This document shows positions 12,141-22,250 of a DNA stretch of 64,000 nt, one piece after another. Both the position numbers and the translations under genes were made by a program. A model generated the notes under the pieces. It had not been told where the DNA came from, made no database searches, and was given only the letters and a program-made list of their open reading frames with translations. How positions within the stretch are numbered: position 1 is the stretch's first letter; each line of letters begins with the position of its first letter. This DNA is from Hofstenia miamia (lineage: Eukaryota > Xenacoelomorpha > Acoela), in NCBI GenBank assembly GCA_004352715.1, contig SCFE01000060.1, positions 76,848 through 140,847 on the forward strand, read 5' to 3'.

Positions 12141-12575
12141 TGCAAATGAGTTTACACCAGTAGTCCAAGGAAATTATCACACCGGAGACGTAGCTATTAT
12201 CATTCAATATATATATATATATTGCTGAATTTCAAATTTACTAAAAAATTGATAATAAATTTAAACTACACATATTTTGAATTTTTGAGGGTATCTGACG
12301 CAGATATTATATGTATTTTATATATATATTTACTTGCGTTATAATAATCAAAGAGACAATTAACCATATTAGGATTCACGCAAGGAAAACCAAAATCAGT
12401 CAGTTCGTAATCGTTTTTGACCATGGGATTTAGGAAAGTTTGATTTGTGAATCTTGGGACTGTTCCCAAACTGTTAATCGAGATTAAACAATTGTAAATT
12501 CCTAATCCCAAATAATTAATCTACACATCCGTTCATTTTTTAAAGCTCACAAAATTTTTCGAAATAAATAATATT
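12140..12575. other. AT-rich non-coding stretch
   Basis: It contains short (TA)n runs near 12207 and 12318. The small ORF at 12266-12511 (-) has no recognisable motif. Nothing else seen. Confidence 0.45.
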
Positions 12576-12704
12576 GGTTGTGACTGCAGCACGATATTCA
12601 AATACAAGCAAAATTGGAAAGACATTGGACTATCGTAGTTACCGTATTCATGTTTAATTAATAAAATTTTAATTGTATTTGAATATCGAGCTGCAGTTAC
12701 AACC
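12576..12704. mobile_element. Foldback MITE-like inverted repeat
   Basis: A left arm (GGTTGTGACTGCAGCACGAT, then ATTCAAATAC) is matched by a right arm that reads ATTGTATTTGAATATCGAGC and then TGCAGTTACAACC. The arms are about 40 bp and imperfect, around a centre of about 50 bp. There is no coding capacity and no obvious target duplication. The superfamily is unassigned. Confidence 0.6.
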
Positions 12705-12855
12705 CCATGGAGAGCTCAATGCAGTGAAGTGAACAGAAGTGGGAAAGACCATCTAGAAATCTTTCTAACTGAATCAATTAGTCAAATTTCATATGGACAA
12801 ATATTATACGGCATTCGGATTTGGAGCAATCGTTTTTTGGCCGTATGGAAAGTGT

Positions 12856-13364
12856 AAGGGGGGATATTCATGAAATTTTAATTTTTTTTGAAATGGGCTA
12901 ATTTTGTATATATTTGCGTGATAATTCCAAAAAAAGGTATACCAGACCCTGAAATTTTATAGTTTTTGTTTAATTTGATTTTTATTTCCAAATCCCATTA
13001 CCCCAATTTCATTGGTTTGACGTAATTTCAGTGTAAACAAATTTCCTCTTACATGTTTATTTAAATATTTATTACTTTGCTTTACATGTTATCAAAGTTG
13101 ATTCATTGAATAATAAAGTAGCTTGGCTATGATCATAATATTAACTCAATGATCCATTTATTTACCATATATGATACCTTTCACTTTAAACTGGTGATTT
13201 TTGTAGCAATTTAACAACTTTTGGTATATGGAAGATTAGAGCTAAATTTTAATTTTAATGATTAGTTTTATTTTATAGTTTTACTTAAATGAATTTTGAA
13301 AAGCAACTTCGCTTAATTTGCCAACGATCGATGGTATGGCAGTTGCTGCCTTTTTTTAGCAATT
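12856..13364 (+). repeat. Left inverted arm of the SWIM/YqaJ element
   Basis: It starts AAGGGGGGATATTCATGAAA and matches the reverse complement of 15013-15520 almost throughout, including GGTTTGACGTAATTTCAGTG. Its inner end repeats the sequence that codes for PMINGMAVAAFF in the right arm, but with an extra T in the poly-T run, which shifts the frame. Homology stops at AGCAATT (13358-13364). Confidence 0.85.
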
Positions 13365-13436
13365 TTGGATTATATAATTAATCAGTGTAATTTGCTAGTT
13401 TATAATATCCATTTTAAAATTGTTTAGTGTCTGGTA

Positions 13437-13521
13437 ATGGATTAAAAGTACTGTTTTGTCCCAGGCTGTAAATCAACAACATTATCTAAACCAAATTGTT
13501 GGTTTATTTCTGTACCTAATG
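13437..13521 (+). pseudogene. THAP zinc-finger N-terminus, broken
   Basis: ATG GAT TAA then AAG TAC TGT gives M-D-stop-KYCFVPGCKSTT, followed by LSKPNCWFISVPND. This is the start of a THAP domain: the C-x4-C pair near the N-terminus and the F..P block that follows. A stop in codon 3 and the GATA tail of an inserted LINE at about 13521 cut it off before the distal C..H pair. It lies just inside the left arm on the plus strand, opposite to the SWIM-YqaJ gene. The intact protein and its partner domains cannot be seen here. Confidence 0.6.
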
Positions 13522-13970
13522 ATAGATAGATAGATAGATAAACGTTTATTCGAGCGGGTATACAAAAATTAACAAGTATCGTCAGGCTAGCTGAGTCATA
13601 AACGGGAAGAATTGTCTTGATCAGACTCTAAGGTGGCAGTGGAAGTGCCTGATGCGTCCAGATGGGCACGCTTCAGGGTAGAGGCCGTGCAGGTGATGAG
13701 TTTGGTGTGCACAGCTTGTGAAAAGCATCTTGGCCAGGCGAAGCTTTCTGTCATGAAAACTCATTGCATCAGCATGAGCGGATATGATCCTCATTGCATG
13801 GTTCAAAAGGGACTGCACCTTGTTCTCAATAGTTAGCCCAAGGCCCACGAAGGCAGGCGTGCAATAGTCAAAGATGGAGAGAATAGAGGATCAGAAGATT
13901 GAATGAAGCATAGCTTTATTGCAGACAGGCTTTAATTGTCTCAACAGACTGAGTCGAGAGAACTTCCTCC
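13521..13970 (-). mobile_element. 5'-truncated LINE fragment with (GATA)n tail
   Basis: The minus-strand translation gives the post-RT region of a non-LTR element: RRKFSRLSLLRQLKPVCNKA, then SSILSIFDYCTPAFVG, then NKVQSLLNHAMRIISAHADA. This fits the usual L..L......L..si...dYc...w and lq..l..a.R.i blocks. On the minus strand the element ends in a TATC repeat, seen as GATA units at 13520-13541. It interrupts the YqaJ reading frame near 13970, so it inserted after the host element. GC content is higher than in the surroundings. Confidence 0.7.
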
Positions 13971-15097
13971 TCAAGACGCAATCCCCACTTCATTGAGAAA
14001 GATTGAATAGTCCTACCGCCTAAAATTTTGCGTACAAGACTACCATCATTGGTTTTGCATTTCTACGCTTCATAAAATATGGAAGCAGTGATTCTACCAC
14101 AGATCACTTTCTGATTGTGCTACTGTTCTAATGTGTAGGTCATCAGTGACTATCAGTAAAATACTTTCCATTTTTGACTTAGCAAAGTTGAGAAATTCAT
14201 CAGCTGAGCTCGAATTGCCAAAATCTTTGATTAGCATTTCCATGCAAAGGCTAGAGGTATTATCGCGATACAAGTGCTTGCACAATAATGAATCCCTATG
14301 AACTATTTGAAGCACGTCTGAAATAAAATTAGGAGCATTGGGAGGAGTTGGTTGGTGGGCAATGGAAAAATCAGCAGCCTAAAACAATGTATATGAAGAT
14401 TAAATAAAATGGTTAATCTATGTATTATCATAGTTTGCAGAGAATTTAAGCTGAAGATTACCCTTTTTAATTATTAAATCTAATTTATTAATATTTAGTC
14501 TAATACATTAATCAAGATATGCTGAAAAATAGCTGAAAAAAAACATAACCATCTTCAATTTGTCCTCATCCACAATGTATATTTAGAACTCACGGAAATA
14601 TAAATATATTTGCACTTTAGAATATGTTTAATTATTTTTACCTTGAGAAATGAAGACTTAGTTGTCGAGAGATTGGGTACTTTCCAATAGCAGTGGATGT
14701 CCGTCATTGATGGCTCCATACATCTTTGATGAAGCCACATTATGAAAGAGGCAATATGCTTGCAACCACCTTGATTGGCAATACATCCAAAACAATTTGC
14801 AGCAAGAATCTCTTCGTTATCCTCATCAACGATGACTTCACACTTATAGCATGCAGAATCAAGTTTATGTTCTGGACAGATTTCACACTTCATGGTACAA
14901 ATGCTATTGTGACAAGAAACGTGCACACAACAAATGGCTTCATCACCATAATTTCGACGAAATGCATGCTTCATCTTAGCATTTGATATGCCTGGTGGGT
15001 TAAACAATTCTGAATTGCTAAAAAAGGCAGCAACTGCCATACCATTGATCATTGGCAAATTAAGCGAAGTTGCTTTTGAAAATTCATTTAAGTAAGA
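13970..15097 (-). pseudogene. SWIM zinc-finger / YqaJ exonuclease-like gene, two exons, broken
   Basis: Exon 15097-14642 follows a TATAG acceptor and reads LPMINGMAVAAFFSN, NYGDEAICCVHV, ICPEHKLDSACYKCEV and NCFGCIANQGGCKHIASF. The last carries the SWIM signature C-x-C...C-x-H (GGCKHI). Donor AAG|GTAAAA and acceptor TTTTAG at 14379-14380 define a 263-bp intron and keep phase 0. Exon 14378 to about 13970 reads NAPNFISDVLQIVH, DDLHIRTVAQSESDLW and, after a one-frame shift near 14093, CGRITAS and MKWGLRLEEEV. These fit the start of the YqaJ/lambda-exonuclease domain (..Q....W...R..RITAS...G...E). The catalytic D/E..K residues would follow, but the LINE at 13970 removes them. The function of intact homologues is not established to my knowledge; a nuclease in transposition is an inference. 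Confidence 0.65.
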
Positions 15098-15520
15098 CTA
15101 TAAAATAAAACTAATCATTAAAATTAAAATTTAGCTCTAATCTTCAATATACCAAAAGTTGTTAAATTGCTACAAAAATCGCCAGTTTAAAGTGAAAGGT
15201 ATCATATATGGTAAATAAATGGATCATTGAGTTAATATTATGATCATAGCCAAGCTACTTTATTATTCAATGAATCAACTTTGATAACATGTAAAGCAAA
15301 GTAATAAATATTTAAATAAACATGTAAGAGCAAATTTGTTTACACTGAAATTACGTCAAACCAATGAAATTGGGGTAATGGGATTTGGAAATAAAAATCA
15401 AATTAAACAAAAACTATAAAATTTCAGGGTCTGGTACACCTTTTTTTGGAATTATCACGCAAATATATACAATATTAGCCCATTTCAAAAAAAAATAAAA
15501 TTTCATGAATATCCCCATTC
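15013..15520 (-). repeat. Right inverted arm of the SWIM/YqaJ element
   Basis: Reverse complement of the left arm. It ends ...ATGAATATCCCCATTC next to AAGTGT. It overlaps the start of the SWIM exon (15097-15013), so on this side the arm includes an intron 3' end and coding sequence. Confidence 0.85.
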
Positions 15521-15526
15521 AAGTGT

Positions 15527-16598
15527 GAGATAATTCACAGACACCATTAAATATATTTTTAAGAGTACTGCTGGGACAGAACTGAATTGATTTATTTGAG
15601 TCTTTGTCAAAATGTTTAACAGATTAATTTTGATTTTCACAATTAATAGTTTGATTTTGAGGGTGATATCACATCAGTATTGTCATTCTAAGACTTTTAT
15701 ATAACAATTCATAAACATGACAAATCAGTGAATCTTGGAGGCCATAAAAACATCAAGTGAATAACCATTAAATGAAAAACATGGAATAACATCCATCATA
15801 TTGAAAACATCATATTTAAGCAATCAAATGAAGAACATTGAATGTAAATGTATAACCATAAAAGAAATTTACTACAAATGCTCCTCCATGACATAGTTTT
15901 ACACAGGACTCCTGCACAGCATAATGATATAACCTCTCCATGTGCCTATATTTTCTTTTGCCTAAAAAATTATGTAGATTTTCAATATAGTATTATGGCT
16001 TTGATTTTCTTACATAATTTATGCAGTAATGTAATGAAATACAACTCTGGCCTTCCTCACAAAAATACCCCTTAAAACACACCAATGGTTGGAGAAATAG
16101 GAAAATTGTGTTAAGGCATGCTAAGAGAATATCAGCATATGAAAATATTAAAAAAATTTGTAAAAAAGAAAAATAGCATTATTGGATCAAAATATTATGT
16201 AATTTATATGTAGGAATTAAAAATTCATTTTTACAGACAAAGTTAAATTGGTAAATAATGCTGCTGTGGGAAAATTTAAGTATTTATATATCCTTAAAAA
16301 ATTTAAATTTTTTATAAATTATTTGATAATTTGATTTCAATTATTTTCATTTGATGCTTGTCATTTGATGTTTTTCATTCGATTATTGTCATTAGATGTC
16401 TTCCATTCATTGATATAAATTAAATTCAATGTTAATATATAGCCAGCTGTGAATTTACTAATTTAATTAGAATAAGAAGTGCAAAGTATTGTTTTGGATT
16501 AAAAATTTTTGGTATTCTATCTTATAAAAACTATAGTACTTAGAAAATTGAAGTTCTTTATTTCTCTTAAACACCTATATATGATTCTTCCCATTTCA
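15527..16598. repeat. AT-rich stretch with inverted clusters of a short degenerate motif
   Basis: Between about 15735 and 15850 the motif AACATC / CAATCAAATGAAGAACAT recurs in degenerate form. Between about 16340 and 16420 the reverse complement (CATTTGATG, TTTTCATTCGATTATTGTC) recurs. The two clusters face each other across about 500 bp, so the region could be a degenerate foldback element. No gene supported; the ORF at 15848-16075 has no recognisable motif. Confidence 0.4.
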
Positions 16599-17707
16599 CT
16601 GAAATAATGTTTTCCAGGAAATCTAAAAGTTATTTCGTCAATTTTGGTGTAATGAATTTGGAACAACTTATGTGCAAGTTTAAAAAGTGATCGTTACTAA
16701 TTTTATAAATTACATATTTTTTATTTTTATGTAACAAATGTATGTGATTAGCTCTATTTTTTATCCATTTGTTTTTTGCTATAATTACAGCGACAGACTT
16801 AAAGTGTGTGCGGGGGTTGCGGTCGCCCCCCTGCCTGTGATAAAGGAATGCACAAGTTATAGTTTTAAAATTATATGCTTATGCGTTTATTGCCAGTGTT
16901 GAATCTAAAAATTAAACGTGGCTCATGAATTTTACATTTTGCTGTTAATAAATTTGTCTTATAATTCAGTACTCCATTATTATTTAAGTAATCTATTTTA
17001 AACTCAAATTTTTGTCAAACCGCCCACCATTTTGGAAATTCTTAGATCCATCGCTGACTACAAGTAATTTTTTATGCATCTGATATTGATGAGATAAATG
17101 TTTCTGATTAAATTACTCAGCAATAAAGACTAAATATTATCCCGCGTAATGTGAATTTTGTTAAAATCTCATTGTGGATGCGACAAAAACAAAATGTAGT
17201 CATGTGAATTTTTTAGTGCTTATGCGAATATATTTATTTAACTTGGAGTAAATATCTTTGTTTTTGTGCCCAGGCTGAATTAACAGGTTCTTATAGTCTT
17301 TCTTTCCAGCTACCCAGATTAGAGCCCTCTAATGAAAAGATTCAAGTGACTTCAGACTCTTTATATTGGGTGACCTGGCTGCTGAAGAATAAAGTTGTAT
17401 GGACTTGACGAAACTTTTTACAAGTTTGAGTTTAAGGTAAGAAGGTGGATTTCTCGGGACAGAACGCTTTATAAAATTAACCAGTTTGAAATTTTCATAA
17501 AATATTCTGAGTAATCAATAACATCAGGAAGATCATTAATAAATATTAAAAATAAAATCAGTCCCAGAACACTGCCCTTGGGAACGCCCGACAAAAAGGT
17601 AGAAAAATAAGAACTAACTTTTACAGCCTGAAGACGGCCGTTAAGATAAGAATAAAACATCATTAAAAACCAAAGTTACAGCACAGAATAGTGATTTACA
17701 ATCAAAT
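16599..17707. repeat. Direct duplication, copy 1 (1109 bp)
   Basis: Starts CTGAAATAATGTTTTCCAGG and ends TTTACAATCAAAT. The following segment 17709-18817 repeats it without any difference that I could find by eye. A single N (17708) separates the copies. Such an identical overlap flanking one N is more likely an unmerged contig overlap than a recent tandem duplication. It contains a GC-rich segment (GCGGGGGTTGCGGTCGCCCC) and a LINE fragment. Confidence 0.9.
17285..17690 (-). pseudogene. LINE RT fragment (copy 1)
   Basis: The minus strand (17663-17469) reads YLNGRLQAVKVSSYFS and then SGVPKGSVLGLILFLIFIND, the conserved GVPQGSvLGPlLF.ifiNDl block of non-LTR RT. The FADD pair is missing. A downstream piece (about 17468-17285) gives FIKRSVPRNPPSYLKLKLVK and RALIWVAGKKDYKNL, which fits the C-terminal region, so there is an internal deletion. 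It lies inside the 1.1-kb duplication. Confidence 0.7.
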
Positions 17708-17708
17708 N

Positions 17709-18817
17709 CTGAAATAATGTTTTCCAGGAAATCTAAAAGTTATTTCGTCAATTTTGGTGTAATGAATTTGGAACAACTTATGTGCAAGTTTAAAAAGTGA
17801 TCGTTACTAATTTTATAAATTACATATTTTTTATTTTTATGTAACAAATGTATGTGATTAGCTCTATTTTTTATCCATTTGTTTTTTGCTATAATTACAG
17901 CGACAGACTTAAAGTGTGTGCGGGGGTTGCGGTCGCCCCCCTGCCTGTGATAAAGGAATGCACAAGTTATAGTTTTAAAATTATATGCTTATGCGTTTAT
18001 TGCCAGTGTTGAATCTAAAAATTAAACGTGGCTCATGAATTTTACATTTTGCTGTTAATAAATTTGTCTTATAATTCAGTACTCCATTATTATTTAAGTA
18101 ATCTATTTTAAACTCAAATTTTTGTCAAACCGCCCACCATTTTGGAAATTCTTAGATCCATCGCTGACTACAAGTAATTTTTTATGCATCTGATATTGAT
18201 GAGATAAATGTTTCTGATTAAATTACTCAGCAATAAAGACTAAATATTATCCCGCGTAATGTGAATTTTGTTAAAATCTCATTGTGGATGCGACAAAAAC
18301 AAAATGTAGTCATGTGAATTTTTTAGTGCTTATGCGAATATATTTATTTAACTTGGAGTAAATATCTTTGTTTTTGTGCCCAGGCTGAATTAACAGGTTC
18401 TTATAGTCTTTCTTTCCAGCTACCCAGATTAGAGCCCTCTAATGAAAAGATTCAAGTGACTTCAGACTCTTTATATTGGGTGACCTGGCTGCTGAAGAAT
18501 AAAGTTGTATGGACTTGACGAAACTTTTTACAAGTTTGAGTTTAAGGTAAGAAGGTGGATTTCTCGGGACAGAACGCTTTATAAAATTAACCAGTTTGAA
18601 ATTTTCATAAAATATTCTGAGTAATCAATAACATCAGGAAGATCATTAATAAATATTAAAAATAAAATCAGTCCCAGAACACTGCCCTTGGGAACGCCCG
18701 ACAAAAAGGTAGAAAAATAAGAACTAACTTTTACAGCCTGAAGACGGCCGTTAAGATAAGAATAAAACATCATTAAAAACCAAAGTTACAGCACAGAATA
18801 GTGATTTACAATCAAAT
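17709..18817. repeat. Direct duplication, copy 2 (1109 bp)
   Basis: Second copy of 16599-17707, offset 1110 bp. It continues at 18818 into unique sequence (TCGTCGTTAG), whereas copy 1 is preceded by unique sequence. This is the pattern expected of two overlapping contigs joined with one N. Confidence 0.9.
18395..18800 (-). pseudogene. LINE RT fragment (copy 2)
   Basis: Identical to the fragment at 17285-17690, carried in the second copy of the duplication. ORF at 18773-18579. Confidence 0.7.
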
Positions 18818-20413
18818 TCGTCGTTAGATATAGTAATGAAACAATATTTTTAATTTGATCACAGAGCTTAAGGCAATATTGATGAAAAAGTTTTCCGATT
18901 GTGTGTCAATATATACTGAAGGTGCATGTGTGCTTTTAATTTTTGGTAATGGATGTTCAAGTAAACATTATTTTTATTACTTGATTACTTGTCATGCTAC
19001 TACTAGAAAAACTATGAAGGTTAATCCAAATCTATATATTTCGATGAGATCGTGAGTAGAATGCGCTACTGTCGAGTCCTAGGAACATTTAAAATATGAT
19101 TGCTTATGCTGTTAAATTCAAATTTGGGATTCATTTTCAAGCAGCAAGTATGGGAAAAGCGTAATATATTTTTCCAGAGTTTGCGTTTCAGTTTAACAAA
19201 TTTAACAAACATCAAAAGTAGTTTTCTGCGATTTTTTTCTTTTTTCGATAGATTCTCTTATTTCTGCCAAAGATAATCAGAAATTATATTCGCCGATTGC
19301 CAACCTTTGAGGCGTTTCCTAGTAAAGTGATATCCCGATGAAACCTCTCTCCACAATTCGCAGGAAATCAGCTTTAATAACAACATAAAAATTTAAGTTT
19401 TAACGACATTCGACATTAATTCCATGAAGCCTTTCAATCATTGTCCAAAGTCTCACATTCAAAATTTTGAATTTGCCCAGAAAGCCTAGTGTAATATCCT
19501 TGAACTTAGATTAATCTAAGAGTTTGGCATGAACATCATTATGCAAAAATTTGCATAAATTCACGTATTTGTATCTTGTTCAATATACCAAATGTAATTT
19601 TGGTTTGAATGAGCTTTGAAAATCTGTTGAGAGAATTTTTATGTTGGCTTGCAATGAATTTATGACGAGACCATTATTTTTTAAAAAAGAGAATATGATA
19701 ATTTCTGCTGGCCCTAACATTTAACCCGTACTAGTACCTAGAAGCACAGCTCGATCCATCATCTTCATACAAAACGGGAGCCAAATTAAACAAAATCTTT
19801 TTTTTTGGGACATCCTGTAATTTTGTGATTATTTGATTTTCCAATTAATCGCCTCTATTAATTGTCGTTTTAATTTTGACCGGTATTTTGATTTTACCCA
19901 GCCATAGTAAATATGTAATCTTTTTTAAAAATTAACATTGAAATCGAAAAAGTAGAAATTTAAATTTTTTTATTATTTAGTATGTTAATGTCTATTAAAT
20001 TGTTGACTAAAGTAATGGTTGATAAATACTCTATTTTGTAAAATTTTTGCCTTAGTTTATTGTACACACCAATAGTTGCACTTTAAACTACAGTGCAGTA
20101 TTATTCCGGAAATTGGCGTTCTCCCTGTTTTACGTTACGCATCAAATTCTCCAATTTACGAATTGGGATTCTTCGATGTTAGTCTCCCATTAGTTTCAAT
20201 CAACGATGAAGTCATTATTAGTTACGTAGTGCATAAAATTATAATTGTTATTTGTCATTATTTTTCATTAAATATTTTTTTATAAAAAATATACGCGTAT
20301 TGTTTTCTATATCTGTATTTACACTTATTCTTTTGAAAATGCACTTTAGTTAATCAACATGTTAGCTAACAAATATGCCTGTGAATTAAGTATGTTAATC
20401 GAGTTTCTATTAT

Positions 20414-20415
<2 letters not shown>
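18818..20415. other. AT-rich non-coding stretch
   Basis: No supported gene. Near 19798-19812 a run of T followed by GGGACATCCTGTA resembles the end of a Tc1/mariner element (compare GGGACACCCTGTA at 30475-30487), but I could not find a matching opposite end. Confidence 0.4.

Positions 20416-20453
<38 letters not shown>
20416..20453. repeat. (TA)n microsatellite
   Basis: About 19 TA units leading directly into the 19-bp inverted repeat TATATATCGCACTCTTTGT. Confidence 0.9.
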
Positions 20454-20455
<2 letters not shown>

Positions 20456-21489
20456 CACTCTTTGTAAACAAAGTTAAATTGATCTAATTTTAACTACTAA
20501 TCAACAATATCTTAATTAAGCTAATTATATGGAAATACATAAAATCGACCAAACCATTTAATAAATGAAGAAAATTCACATAAAATGTATTCTAGTTTTA
20601 TAGTCTTGTAAGGCCAAATTTTTTTGAAGCATCAGTTTCAATCGCATTAGTTGAAGGACGGATGGCATCTATTAGCAAGCCTAACCATGCAGTTTGTGCA
20701 CTCGTATACATACTTACAATTGCGTGTACGAAAGTAGTCAAAGAGGAAATATTTCATTTTGAGGTTTATTGTTCCGTGGGAATATTTAATATGATCCCGA
20801 ACTCTTCCGCTATATTCCCTTGGGCATAAAATACAACTTTGTTATGAAACGTGCTTTTGCCGTCGAATGACCCTTTTTCTATTTCGGGTTCGTTTCAGGA
20901 CTGGCTAGTAGATTCTTTTTGGACTTTTTGCGTTTCACAGTAGCTAATCTTCTTCGCACAAGAGACAATAAATTTTGCTTTGGAGTGAGTCGGGGAAACT
21001 TTAGTGCTATAGACAATGGGGAGTGAATATCTGCTTGTGTTAACATCACATCAAACAACTCCATATAAATCTCGTGATTATCTGAGAATTCCATAATTTT
21101 ACTGAATAAAACGGATACAATGGGTTTCTCTTATGTAATGCATATTTATAAAACCTGTATTTCATTGGTTTGTTAGTATGCTTTGATGTCACAAAATTTT
21201 TTAAAATTTCTCATATCGTCCATCAAGCAATCTTTTGATTTTGTTAATTGAAAATTGGTAATAATTATTTAGAAAGAAAGCCGATGTTTCAATCAACCAT
21301 GCGATGTTAGATTGACAATCGCAGCCATTTGATGTTTCAATCATCGGTTGATTAATCTTAATTTACATTGAAATGAAACAAAACATGACAAAATTATATG
21401 ATAAATTGGTCAATGCATTACTTTTTGGTTATTTTTGATATCAAATTTTCATATTAGTAAAGTGTTTTACACAAAGAGTGCGATATATA
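20447..21489. mobile_element. Candidate 1-kb DNA transposon with 19-bp perfect TIRs in (TA)n
   Basis: TATATATCGCACTCTTTGT (20447-20465) is repeated exactly, in inverted orientation, at 21471-21489. The left end merges with a (TA)n tract, which fits insertion into TA-rich target DNA. The only coding candidate inside is the small minus-strand ORF at 20879-21094. The superfamily is not assignable from these ends. Confidence 0.5.
20879..21094 (-). CDS. Unrecognised 71-aa ORF inside the TIR-bounded element
   Basis: Encodes a short protein from MEFSDNHEIYMELFDVMLTQ through KQNLLSLVRRRLATVKRKKS to a TAG stop. The C-terminal half is strongly basic. Just past the stop, a different frame stays open for about 40 codons (EIEKGSFDGKSTFHN, then KVVFYAQGNIAEEFGIILN). 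One indel could therefore have split a longer protein of about 110 residues. I do not recognise the family. It could be transposon-encoded, given its location, or a chance ORF. Confidence 0.3.
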   Translation of the reverse strand: MEFSDNHEIYMELFDVMLTQADIHSPLSIALKFPRLTPKQNLLSLVRRRLATVKRKKSKKNLLASPETNPK

Positions 21490-21908
21490 AAGCTAAATTT
21501 TTTGGCGAGTTTTTCAAGTAATTCGAATTTTTTTGAGGTAGTAAAAAGTTATATAAGCAAATTGGCTCAAAATGCATGTAGTTCTCCTATCTAAATGTTC
21601 CTATTTAATACAGATGCCATATACAAGTACAGCAGCACTGTTTGAATTGAAATAACGAAAGCAAGGTCTTTGAACTATTTCTTGCATTATTTCATATTAA
21701 AAAAATGTTTAAATCATAAAAAAATTATGTCGACTGAGTACATAGAGTGAATATTTTCACATAAATTACATAAAACTAATATAAACTAAATTTGATATTT
21801 TGTATGTCATACCTTATTTTAGTGTGCAGTTGTACTTCATAAATGTGTAATTGTAAAATTAAAACATTCCCTTTCTTGAGTGTGTAAAAAGGCCATGAAC
21901 ATTTTTAA

Positions 21909-21911
<3 letters not shown>

Positions 21912-21944
<33 letters not shown>

Positions 21945-22167
21945 GCTAAATGTCTTTTATCTACCTACACCCATGGTAAATATATTTAATATCGAGTGAA
22001 TGCTGCGGAAGCAACGGCCAACAATTAGGTATTTTGGGAAAACAGTGCGAGTCGCGCTAAATGCCTTTGAAATTTCAGACCTTTTTCCGCCAAATGTAAG
22101 GTTTTTGCATGTTCCATAGCAAAAAAGCAAAAAACGGGAAATATATCTATATATATATATATATATA
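21912..22167. repeat. Two (TA)n tracts bracketing a ~200-bp unit
   Basis: (TA)n tracts lie at 21912-21943 and 22148-22167. The unit between begins CCCGCTAAATG and ends AACGGGAAATATATC. Inside it the motif GC-GCTAAATG-CTTT occurs in three degenerate forms (near 21945, 22055 and 22090). It may be a small non-autonomous element or a satellite fragment. It lies just upstream of the mTERF gene. Confidence 0.45.
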
Positions 22168-22250
22168 GTAGGAATCGTATCTATTATAGATATTGAATAG
22201 ACGCTAAGGATATCTCAGTGCTGTGAGTTATATTTAGTTGTAAGAATAGA

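Larger units (their letters stand above)
12856..15520 (-). mobile_element. THAP/SWIM/YqaJ transposon-like element with ~509-bp inverted arms
   Basis: Two arms of about 509 bp (12856-13364 and 15013-15520) are near-identical inverted copies. The hexamer AAGTGT lies directly outside both ends (12850-12855 and 15521-15526) and may be a target duplication. Between the arms are a plus-strand THAP fragment (13437-13521), a minus-strand LINE fragment (13521-13970) and a spliced minus-strand SWIM-YqaJ gene (15097 to about 13970). THAP zinc fingers occur in P-element and other transposases. SWIM fingers occur in MULE-type and other transposases. YqaJ is a lambda-exonuclease-type nuclease family. Whether the element moves on its own is unknown. 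This copy is broken by stops, a frameshift and the LINE insertion. Confidence 0.6.

Noticed and set aside
14726-14986. Plus-strand ORF of 86 codons
   Set aside because: Shadow of the SWIM exon.
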